A stretch of DNA of 64,000 nucleotides. It comes from Liolophura sinensis. Lineage: Eukaryota; Mollusca; Polyplacophora; Chitonida; Chitonidae. The position numbers and the translations under genes were made by a program. Numbering within the stretch: position 1 is the stretch's first letter; every line of letters begins with the position of its first letter. Below the pieces are notes generated by a model. The model did not search any database. It worked only from the letters and a program-made list of their open reading frames with translations, and was not told the origin of the DNA. Below, one piece after another: positions 49,623-61,600 of this stretch. The DNA lies in NCBI RefSeq assembly GCF_032854445.1, contig NW_027018147.1, positions 1 through 64,000 of the forward strand. The letters are read 5' to 3'.

Positions 49623-51821
49623 ATGCGGAATTGGGCCAGGCATCGGCAGCTGTTAAAAAATTGCATATTTCCCTGGTTTCCATGGAGTAAGAGCCGTTGC
49701 TGGGCACGTGACTATGACATCAATGATCATTCAATTGTCGCTACAGCCAAAAGTATTGGTCGGAGAGCAACGCGGGTTTGCGCCATTCGATTTCTCGTCA
49801 CAAAATACGTCGGATTAACCTCTTACCAGCAGCACTGGAACAGTTTTTCCACTTTTGCATTTTTGCCTGGTCTTTTTGTTAATTGAAATCGGCTACACTG
49901 TACTATGCACAATCGCGACTGGTCGTTACTATATTCAACTTTTAACTATACGTTATGTGCCCTTCGGTAGCCCAGAAGACGTCAAAGATTTGGGCTAAGC
50001 CCATTTAACTCATCCAGCAATTGTCTTACTTTTAAGTCCAAGACAATCTCAATGTCTTTATCTACGTGTAGAAAAACCAGACCATTCGTACATAAAAAAC
50101 ACAATGTACTAGATACAGTCTGCTGTAAAAAGTACAACTGATCACTGAACTACATCAATAAGGTTCTAAAAGATGCGGAATTGGCCCAGGCATCGGCAGC
50201 TGTTTAAGAAATTGCAAATTTCCCTGGTTTCCATGGAGTAAGAGCCGTTGCTAGGCACGTGACTATGACATCAATGATCATTCAAATGTGGCTACAGCCA
50301 AAAGTATTGGTCGGAGAGGAACGCGGTTTGCACCATTCGATTTCTCGTCACAAAATACGTCGGATTAGCCTCTTACCAGCAGCACTGGAATAGTTTTTCC
50401 ACTTTTGCATTTTTGCCTGGTCTTTTTGTTAATTGAAATCGGATACATTCTACTATGTACAATCGCGACTGGTCATTACTATATTCAACTTTTGACTATA
50501 AGTTATGTGCCCTTCTATAGCCCAGAAGACGTGAAATCTTTGGGCTAAGCCCATTTAACTCACTTAGCAATTGTCTTACTTCTAAGTCCAAGACAATCTC
50601 AATGTCTTTATCTACGTGTAGAAAAACCACACCATTTGTACATAAAAAACACAAGGTACTAGATACAGTCTGCTGTAAAAAGTACAACTGATCACTGAAC
50701 CACATCTATAAGGTTCTAATAGATGCGGAATTGGGCCAGGCATCGGCAGCTGTTAAAAAATTGCAAATTTCCCTGGTTTCCATGGAGTAAGAGCCGTTGC
50801 TGGGCACGTGACTATGACATCAATGATCATTCAATTGTCGCTACAGCCAAAAGTATTGGTCGGAGAGCAACGCGGTTTGCACCATTTGATTTCTCGTCAC
50901 AAAATACGTCGGATTAGCCTCTTACCAGCAGCACTGGAACAGTTTGTCCACTTTTGCCTTTTTGCCTGGTCTTTTTGTTAATTGAAATCGGATACACTGT
51001 ACTATGCACAATCGCGACTGGTCGTTACTATATTCAACTTTTAACTATACGTTATGTGCCCTTCGGTAGCCCAGAAGACGTCAAATCTTTGGGCTAAGCC
51101 CATTTAACTCATCCAGCAATTGTCTTACTTTTAAGTCCAAGACAATCTCAATGTCTTTATCTACGTGTAGAAAAACCACACCATTTGTACATAAAAAACA
51201 CAAGGTACTAGATACAGTCTGCTGTAAAACGTACAACTGATCACTGACCCACATCAATAAGGTTCTAAAAGATGCGGAATTGGCCCAGGCATCGGCAGCT
51301 GTTTAAAACATTGCAAATTTCCCTGGTTTCCATGGAGTAAGAGCCGTTGCTGGGCACGTGACTATGACATCAATGATCATTCAATTGTCGCTACAGCCAA
51401 AAGTATTGGTCGGAGAGCAACGCGGTTTCCACCATTCGATTTCTCGTCACAAAATACGTCGGATTAGTCTCTTACCAGCAGCACTGGAACGGTTTTTCCA
51501 CTTTTGCATTTTTGCCTGGTCTTTTTGTTAATTGAAATCGGATACACTGTACTATGCACAATCGCGACTGGTCGTTACTATATTCAACTTTTAACTATAC
51601 GTTATGTGCCCTTCGGTAGCCCAGAAGACGTCAAATCTTTGGGCTAAGCCCATTTAACTCATCCAGCAATTGTCTTACTTTTAAGTCCAAGACAATCTCA
51701 ATGTCTTTATCTACGTGTAGAAAAACCACACCATTTGTACATAAAAAACACAAGGTACTAGATACAGTCTGCTGTAAAAAGTACAACTGATCACTGACCC
51801 ACATCAATAAGGTTCTAAAAG

Positions 51822-52371
51822 ATGCGGAATTGGCCCAGGCATCGGCAGCTGTTTAAAAAATTGCAAATTTCACTGGTTTCCATGGAGTAAGAGCCGTTGC
51901 TGGGCACGTGACTATGACATCAATGATCATTCAATTGTCGCTACAGCCAAAAGTATTGGTCGGAGAGCAACGCGGTTTGCACCATTCGATTTCTCGTCAC
52001 AAAATACGTCGGATTAGTCTCTTACCAGCAGCACTGGAACAGTTTTTCCACTTTTGCATTTTTGCCTGGTCTTTTTGTTAATTGAAATCGGATACACTGT
52101 ACTATGCACAATCGCGACTGGTCGTTACTATATTCAACTTTTAACTATACGTTATGTGCCCTTCGGTAGCCCAGAAGACGTCAAATCTTTGGGCTAAGCC
52201 CATTTAACTCATCCAGCAATTGTCTTACTTTTAAGTCCAAGACAATCTCAATGTCTTTATCTACGTGTAGAAAAACCACACCATTCGTACATAAAAAACA
52301 CAAGGTACTAGATACAGTCTGCTGTAAAAAGTACAACTGATCACTTAACCACATCTATAAGGTTCTAATAG
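51822..52371. repeat. Representative class N monomer
   Basis: 550 bp with TTCTAAAAGATGCGG head, GGCCCAGG, GGATTAGTCTC, GGATACACTGTACTATGCAC, GGTCGTTACTATATTC, TTTAACTATACGTTATG and CTTACTTTTAAGTCC. The adjacent copies at 51272 and 52372 are very similar, so this is a locally homogenised run. Confidence 0.85.
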
Positions 52372-53734
52372 ATGCGGAATTGGGCCAGGCATCGGCAGCT
52401 GTTAAAAAATTGCATATTTCCCTGGTTTCCATGGAGTAAGAGCCGTTGCTGGGCACGTGACTATGACATCAATGATCATTCAATTGTGGCTACAGCCAAA
52501 AGTATTGGTGGGAGAGCAACGCGGTTTGCACCATTCGATTTCTCGTCACAAAATACGTCGGATTAGCCTCTTACCAGCAGCACTGGAACAGTTTTTCCAC
52601 TTTTGCATTTTTGCCTGGTCTTTTTGTTAATTGAAACCCGATACACTGTACTATGCACAATCGCGACTGGTCGTTACTATATTCAACTTTTAACTATACG
52701 TTATGTGCCCTTCGGTAGCCCAGAAGACGTCAAATCTTTGGGCTAAGCCCATTTAACTCATCCAGCAATTGTCTTACTTTTAAGTCGAAGACAATCTCAA
52801 TGTCTTTATCTACGTGTAGAAAAACCACACCATTCGTACATAAAAAACACAATGTACTAGATACAGTCTGCTGTAAATAGTACAACTGATCACTGAACCA
52901 CATCTATAAGGTTCTAATAGATGCGGAATTGGGCCAGGCATCGGTAGCTGTTAAAAAAATGCATATTTCCCTGGTTTCCATGGAGTAAGAGCCGTTGCTG
53001 GGCACGTGACTATGACATCAATGATCATTCAATTGTCGTTACAGTGAAAAGTATTGGTCGGAGAGCAACGCGGTTTGCACCATTCGATTTCTCGTGACAA
53101 AATACGTCGGATTAGTCTCTTACCAGCAGCACTGGAACAGGTTTTACACTTTTGCATTTTTGCCTGATCTTTTTGTTAATTGAAATCGGATACACTGTAC
53201 TATGCACAATCGCGACTGGTCGTTACTATATTCAACTTTTAACTATACGTTATGTGCCCTCCGGTAGCCCAGAAGAGGTCAAATCTTTGGGCTAAGCCCT
53301 TTTAACTCATCCAGCAATTGTCTTACTTTTAAGTCCAAGACAATCTCAATGTCTTTATCTACGTGTAGAAAAACCACACCATTCGTACATAAAAAACACA
53401 ATGTACTAGATACAGTCTGCTGTAAAAAGTACAACTGATCACTGAACCACATCTATAAGGTTCTAATAGATGCGGAATTGTGCCAGGCATCGGCAGCTGT
53501 TAAAAAATTGCATATTTCCCTGGTTTCCATGGAGTAAGAGCCGTTGCTGGGCACGTGACTATGACATCAATGATCATTTAATTGTCGCTACAGCCAAAAG
53601 TATTGGTGGGAGAGCAACGCGGTTTCCACCATTCGATTTCTCGTCACAAAATACGTCGGATTAGCCTCCTACCTTCAGCACTGGAACAGTTTTTCCACTT
53701 TTGCATTTTTGCCTGGTCTTTTTCTTAATTGAAA

Positions 53735-53747
53735 TCGGATACAATCG
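53735..53747. other. 14-bp deletion monomer, first occurrence
   Basis: GGATACAATCGCGACTGG replaces GGATACA..CTATGCACAATCGCG; 14 bp between two ACA triplets are lost, removing the TGTAC/GTACA arms. The same deletion is found near 55608-55620. Confidence 0.75.
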
Positions 53748-54004
53748 CGACTGGTCATTACAATATTCAACTTTTGACTATAAGTCATGTGCCCTTCGGT
53801 AGCCCAGAAGACGTCAAATCTTTGGGCTAAGCCCATTTAACTCATCCAGCAATTGTCTTACTTCTAAGTCCAAGACAACCTCAATGTCTTTATCTACGTG
53901 TAGAAAAACCACACCATTTGTACATAAAAAACACAAGGTACTAGATACAGTCTGCTGTAAAAAGTACAACTGATCACTGAACCACATCAAAAAGGTTCTA
54001 AAAG

Positions 54005-54242
54005 ATGCGGAATTGGCCCAGGCATCGGCAGCTGTTTAAAAAATTGCAAATTTCCCTGGTTTCCATGGAGTAAGAGCCGTTGCTGAGCAATTGTCTTACT
54101 TTTAAGTCCAAGACAATCTCAATGTCTTTATCTACGTGTAGAAAAACCACACCATTTGTACATAAAAAACACAATGTACTAGATACAGTCTGCTGTAAAT
54201 AGTACAACTGATCACTGAACCACATCTATAAGGTTCTAATAG
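54005..54242. repeat. Truncated monomer, 238 bp
   Basis: The monomer runs normally to GAGCCGTTGCTG (ending about 54085) and then jumps to AGCAATTGTCTTACTTTTAAG. About 312 bp of the middle, including the T-tract and hairpins, are missing. The downstream part carries the N-type CTTTTAAG marker while the upstream monomer is old-type, so the junction joins two classes. Confidence 0.88.
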
Positions 54243-55607
54243 ATGCGGAATTGGGCCAGGCATCGGCAGCTGTTAAAAAATTGCAAATTTCCCTGGTTTC
54301 CATGGAGTAAGAGCCGTTGCTGGGCACGTGACTATGACATCAATGATCATTCAATTGTGGCTACAGCCAAAAGTATTGGTCGGAGAGCAACGCGGTTTCC
54401 ACCATTCGATTTCTCGTCACAAAATACGTCGGATTAGCCTCTTACCAGTAGCACTGGAACAGTTTTTCCACTTTTGCATTTTTGCCTGGTCTTTTTGTTA
54501 ATGGAAATCGGCTACACTGTACTATGTACAATCGCGACTGGTCATTATTATATTCAACTTTTGACTATAAGTTATGTGCCCTTCGGTAGCCCAGAAGACG
54601 TCAAATCCTTGGGCTAAACCCATTAAACTCACCCACCAATTGTCTTACTTCTAAGTCCAAGACAATCTCAATGTCTTTATCTACGTGTAGAAAAACCACA
54701 CCATTTGTACATAAAAAACACAAGGTACTAGATACAGTGTGCTGTAAAAAGTACAACTGATCACTGACCTACATCATTAAAGTTCTAATAGATGCGGAAT
54801 TGGCCCAGGCATCGGCAGCTGTTTAAAAAATTGCAAATTTCCCTGGTTTCCATGGAGTAAGAGCCGTTGCTGGGCACGTGACTATGACATCAATGATCAT
54901 TCAATTGTCGCTACAGCCAAAAGTATTGGTCGGAGAGCAACGCCGTTTGCACCATTCGATTTCTCGTCACAAAATACGTCGGATTAGCCTCTTACCAGCA
55001 GCACTGGAACAGTTTTTCCACTTTTGCATTTTTGCCTGGTCTTTTTGTTAATTGAAATCGGATACACTGTACTATGCACAATCGCGACTGGTCGTTACTA
55101 TATTCAACTTTTAACTATACGTTATGTGCCCTTCGGTAGCCCAGAAGACGTCAAATCTTTGGGCTAAGCCCATTTAACTCATCCAGCAATTGTCTTACTT
55201 TTAAGTCCAAGACAATCTCAATGTCTTTATCTACGTGTAGAAAAATCACACCATTCGTACATAAAAAACACAAGGTACTAGATACAGTCTGCTGTAAAAA
55301 GTACAACTGATCACTGAACCACATGTATAAGGTTCTAATAGATGCGGAATTGGGCCAGGCATCGGTAGCTGTTAAAAAATTGCATATTTCCCTGGTTTCC
55401 ATGGAGTAAGAGCCGTTGCTGGGCACGTGACTATGACATCTATGATCATTCAGTTGTCACTACAGCCAAAAGTATTGGTGGGAGAGCAACGCGGTTTCCA
55501 CCATTCGATTTCTCGTCACAAAATACGTCGGATTAGCCTCCTACCATCAGCACTGGAACAGTTTTTCCACTTTTGCATTTTTGCCTGGTCTTTTTGTTAA
55601 TTGAAAT

Positions 55608-55620
55608 CGGATACAATCGC
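55608..55620. other. 14-bp deletion monomer, second occurrence
   Basis: Same junction as near 53735. The host monomers (53470 and 55342) also share GGTGGGAGAGC, GTTTCCACC and TCCTACC, so they are copies of one variant. Confidence 0.75.
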
Positions 55621-58600
55621 GACTGGTCATTACTATATTCAAATATTTGACTATAAGTTATGTGCCCTTCTGTAGCCCAGAAGACGTCAAATCTTTGGGC
55701 TAAGCCCATTTAATTCACCCAGCAATTGTCTTACTTCTAAGTCCAAGACAATCTCAATGTCTTTATCTACGTGTAGAAAAACCACACCATTTGTACATAA
55801 AAAACACAATGTACTAGATACAGTCTGCTGTAAAAAGTACAACTGATCACTGAACCACATCTATAAGGTTCTAATAGATGCGGAATTGGGCCAGGCATCG
55901 GCAGCTGTTAAAAAATTGCACATTTCCCTGGTTTCCATGGAGTAAGAGCCGTTGCTGGGCACGTGACTATGACATCAATGATCATTCAATTGTCGCTACA
56001 GCCAAAAGTATTGGTCGGAGAGCAACGCGGTTTGCACCATTCGATTTCTCGTGACAAAATACGTCGGATTAGCCTCTTACCAGTAGCACTGGAACAGTTT
56101 TTCCACTTTTGCATTTTTGCCTGGTCTTTTTGTTAATGGAAATCGGCTACACTGTACTATGTACAATCGCGACTGGTCATTATTATATTCAACTTTTGAC
56201 TATAAGTTATGTGCCATTCGGTAGCCCAGAAGACGTCAAATCCTTGGGCTAAACCCATTAAACTCACCCACCAATTGTCTTACTTCTAAGTCCAAGACAA
56301 TCTCAATGTCTTTATCTACGTGTAGAAAAACCTCACCATTTGTACATAAAAAACACAAGGTACTAGATACAGTCTGCTGTAAAAAGTACAACTGATCACT
56401 GACCTACATCATTAAAGTTCTAATAGATGCGGAATTGGCCCAGGCATCGGCAGCTGTTTAAAAAATTGCAAATTTCCCTGGTTTCCATGGAGTAAGAGCC
56501 GTTGCTGGGCACGTGACTATGACATCAATGATCATTCAATTGTCGCTACAGCCAAAAGTATTGGTCGGAGAGCAACGCGGTTTGCACCATTCGATTTCTC
56601 GTGACAAAATACGTCGGATTAGCCTCTTACCAGCAGCACTGGAACAGTTTTTCCACTTTTGCATTTTTGCCTGGTCTTTTTGTTAACTGAAATCGGATAC
56701 ACTGTACTATGCACAATCGCGACTGGTCGTTACTATATTCAACTTTCAACTATACGTTATGTGCCCTTCGGTAGCCCAGAAGACGTCAAGTCTTTGGGCT
56801 AAGCCCATTTAACTCATCCAGCAATTGTCTTACTTTTAAGTCCAAGACAATCTCAATGTCTTTATCTACGTGTAGAAAAACCACACCATTGTACATAAAA
56901 AACACAATGTACTAGATACAGTCTGCTGTAAAAAGTACAACTGATCACTGAACCACATCTATAAGGTTCTAATAGATGCTGAATTGGGCCAGGCATCGGC
57001 AGCTGTTAAAAAATTGCAAATTTCCCTGGTTTCCATGGAGTAAGAGCCGTTGCTGGGCACGTGACTATGACATCAATGATCATTCAATTGTCGCTACAGC
57101 CAAAAGTATTGGTCGGAGAGCAACGCGGTTTGCACCATTTGATTTCTCGTGACAAAATACGTCGGATTAGCCTCTTACTAGCAGCACTGGAACAGTTTTT
57201 CCACTTTTGCATTTTTGCCTGGTCTTTTTGTTAATGGAAATCGGCTACACTATACTATGTACAATCGCGACTGGTCATTATTATATTCAACTTTTGACTA
57301 TAAGTTATGTGCCCTTCGGTAGCCCAGAAGACGTCAAATCTTTGGGCTAAGCCCATTTAACTCACCCAGCAATTGTCTTACTTCTAAGTCCAAGACAATC
57401 TCAATGTCTTTATCTACGTGTAGAAAAACCACACCATTCGTACATAAAAAACACAAGGTACTAGATACAGTCTGCTGTAAAAAGTACAACTGATCACTGA
57501 CCCACATCAATAAGGTTCTAATAGATGCGGAATTGGCCCAGGCATCGGCAGCTGTTTAAAAAATTACAAATTTCCCTGGTTTCCATGGAGTAAGAGCCGT
57601 TGCTGGGCACGTGACTATGACATCAATGATCATTCAATTGTCGCTACAGCCAAAAGTATTGGTCGGAGAGCAACGCGGTTTGCACCATTCGATTTCTCGT
57701 GACAAAATACGTCGGATTAGCCTCTTACCAGCAGCACTGGAACAGTTTTTCCACTTTTGCATTTTTGCCTGGTCTTTTTGTTAATTGAAATCGGATACAC
57801 TGTACTATGCACAATCGCGACTGGTCGTTACTATATTCAACTTTTAACTATACGTTATGTGCCCTTCGGTAGCCCAGAAGACGTCAAATCTTTGGGCTAA
57901 GCCCATTTAACTCATCCAGCAATTGTCTTACTTTTAAGTCCAAGACAATCTCAATGTCTTTATCTACGTGTAGAAAAACCACACCATTCGTACACAAAAA
58001 ACACAATGTACTAGATACAGTCTGCTGTAAATAGTACAACTGATCACTGAACCACATCTATAAGGTTCTAATAGATCCGGAATTGGGCCAGGCATCGGCA
58101 GCTGTTTAAAAAATTGCAAATTTCCCTGGTTTCCATGGAGTAAGAGCCGTTGCTGGGCACGTGACTATGACATCAATGATCATTCAATTGTCGCTACAGC
58201 CAAAAGTATTGGTCGGAGAGCAACGCGGTTTGCACCATTCGATTTCTCGTCACAAAATACGTCGGATTAGTCTCTTATAAGCAGCACTGGAACAGTTTTT
58301 CCACTTTTGCATTTTTGCCTGGTCTTTTTGTTAATTGAAATCGGATACACTGTACTATGCACAATCGCGACTGGTCGTTACTATATTCAACTTTTAACTA
58401 TACGTTATGTGCCCTTCGGTAGCCCAGAAGACGTCAAATCTTTGGGCTCAGCCCATTTAACTCATCCAGCAATTGTCTTACTTTTAAGTCCAAGACAATC
58501 TCAATGTCTTTATCTACGTGTAGAAAAACCACACCATTCGTACATAAAAAACACAATGTACTAGATACAGTCTGCTGTAAAAAGTACAACTGATCACTGA

Positions 58601-61600
58601 ACCACATCTATAAGGTTCTAATAGATGCGGAATTGGGCCAGGCATCGGCAGCTGTTAAAAAATTGCAAATTTCCCTGGTTTCCATGGAGTAAGAGCCGTT
58701 GCTGGGCACGTGACTATGACATCAATGATCATTCAATTGTGGCTACAGCCAAAAGTATTGGTCGGAGAGCAACGCGGTTTGCACCATTCGATTTCTCGTC
58801 ACAAAATACGTCGGATTACCTTCTTACCAGCAGCACTGGAACAGTTTTTCCACTTTTGCATTTTTGCCTGGTCTTTTTGTTAATTTGAAATCGGATACAC
58901 TGTACTATGCACAATCGCGACTGGTCGTTACTATATTCAACTTTTAACTATACGTTATGTGCCCTTCGGTAGCCCAGAAGACGTCAAATCTTTGGGCTAA
59001 GCCCATTTAACTCATCCAGCAATTGTCTTACTTTTAAGTCCAAGACAATCTCAATGTCTTTATCTACGTGTAGAAAAACCACACCATTCGTACATAAAAA
59101 ACACAATGTACTAGATACAGTCTGCTGTAAAAAGTACAACTGATCACTGAACCACATCTATAAGGTTCTAATAGATGCGGAATTGGGCCAGGCATCGGCA
59201 GCTGTTTAAAAAATTGCAAATTTCCCTGGTTTCCATGGAGTAAGAGCCGTTGCTGGGCACGTGACTATGACATCAATGATCATTCAATTGTCGCTACAGC
59301 CAAAAGTAATGGTCGGAGAGCAACGCGGTTTGCACCATTCGATTTCTCGTCACAAAATACGTCGCATTAGCCTCTTAGCAGCAGCACTGGAACAGTTTTT
59401 CCACTTTTGCATTTTTGCCTGGTCTTTTTGTTAATTGAAATCGGATACACTGTACTATGCACAATCGCGACTGGTCGTTACTATATTCAACTTTTAACTA
59501 TACGTTATGTGCCCTTCGGTAGCCCAGAAGACGTCAAATCTTTGGGCTAAGCCCATTTAACTCATCCAGCAATTGTCTTACTTTTAAGTCCAAGACAATC
59601 TCAATGTCTTTATCTACGTGTAGAAAAACCACACCATTTGTACATAAAAAACACAATGCACTAGATACAGTCTGCTGTAAAAAGTACAACTGATCACTGA
59701 CCTACATCAATAAGGTTCTAAAAGATGCGGAATTGGCCCAGGCATCGGCAGCTGTTTAAAAAATTGCAAATTTCCCTGGTTTCCATTGAGTAAGAGCCGT
59801 TGCTGGACACGTGACTATGACATCAATGATCATTCAATTGTCGCTACAGCCAAAAGTATTGGTCGGAGAGCAACGCGGTTTGCACCATTCGATTTCTCGT
59901 GACAAAATACGGCGGATTAGCCTCTTACCAGCAGCACTGGAACAGTTTGTCCACTTTTGCATTTTTGCCTGGTCTTTTGTTAATTGAAATCGGATACACT
60001 GTACTATGCACAATCGCGACTGGTCGTTACTATATTCAACTTTTAACTATACGTTATGTGCCCTTCGGTAGCCCAGAAGACGTCAAATCTTTGGGCTAAG
60101 CCCATTTAACTCATCCAGCAATTGTCTTACTTTTAAGTCCAAGACAATCTCAATGTCTTTATCTACGTGTAGAAAAACCACACCATTTGTACATAAAAAA
60201 CACAATGCACTAGATACAGTCTGCTGTAAAAAGTACAACTGATCACTGACCTACATCAATAAGGTTCTAATAGATGCGGAATTGGCCCAGGCATCGGCAG
60301 CTGTTTAAAAAATTGCAAATTTCCCTGGTTTCCATTGAGTAAGAGCCGTTGCTGGGCACGTGACTATGACATCAATGATCATTCAATTGTGGCTACAGCC
60401 AAAAGTATTGGTCGGAGAGCAACGCGGTTTGCACCATTCGATTTCTCGTGACAAAATACGTCGGATTAGCCTCTTACCAGCAGCACTGGAACAGTTTTTT
60501 CCACTTTTGCATTTTTGCCTGGTCTTTTTGTTAATTGAAATCGGATACACTGTACTATGCACAATCGCGACTGGTCGTTACTATATTCAACTTTTAACTA
60601 TACGTTATGTGCCCTTCGGTAGCCCAGAAGACGTCAAATCTTTGGGCTAAGCCCATTTAACTCATCCAGCAATTGTCTTACTTTTAAGTCCAAGACAATC
60701 TCAATGTCTTTATCTACGTGTAGAAAAACCACACCATTCGTACATAAAAACACAATGTACTAGATACAGTCTGCTGTAAAAAGTACAACTGATCACTGAA
60801 CCACATCTATAAGGTTCTAATAGATGCGGAATTGGGCCAGGCATCGGCAGCTGTTAAAAAATTGCATATTTCCCTGGTTTCCATGGAGTAAGAGCCGTTG
60901 CTGGGCACGTGACTATGACATCAATGATCATTCAATTGTCGCTACAGCCAAAAGTATTGGTCGGAGAGCAACGCGGTTTCCGCCATTCGATTTCTCGTCA
61001 CAAATACGTCGGATTAGCCTCTTACCAGCAGCACTGGAACAGTTTTTCCACTTTTGCATTTTTGCCTGGTCTTTTTGTTAATTTGAAATCGGATATAATC
61101 TACTATGTACAATCGCGACTGGTCATTACTATATTCAACTTTTGACCTAAGTTATGTGCCCTTCGGTAGCCCAGAAGACGTCAAATCTTTGGGCTAAGCC
61201 CATTTAAACTCACCCAGCAATTGTCTTACTTTTAAGTCCAAGACAATCTCAATGTCTTTATCTACGTGTAGAAAAAGCACACCATTTGTACATAAAAAAC
61301 ACAAGGTACTAGATACAGTCTGCTGTAAAAAGTACAACTGATCACTGAACCACATTAATAAGGTTTTAAAAGATGCGGAATTGGCCCAGGCATCGGCAGC
61401 TGTTTAAAAAATTGCAAATTTCCCTGGTTTCCATGGAGTAAGAGCCGTTGCTGGGCACGTGACTATGACATCAATGATCATTCAATTGTCGCTACAGCCA
61501 AAAGTATTGGTCGGAGAGCAACGCGGTTTGCACCATTCGATTTCTCGTGACAAAATACGGCGGATTAGCCTCTTACCAGCAGCACTGGAACAGTTTTTCC

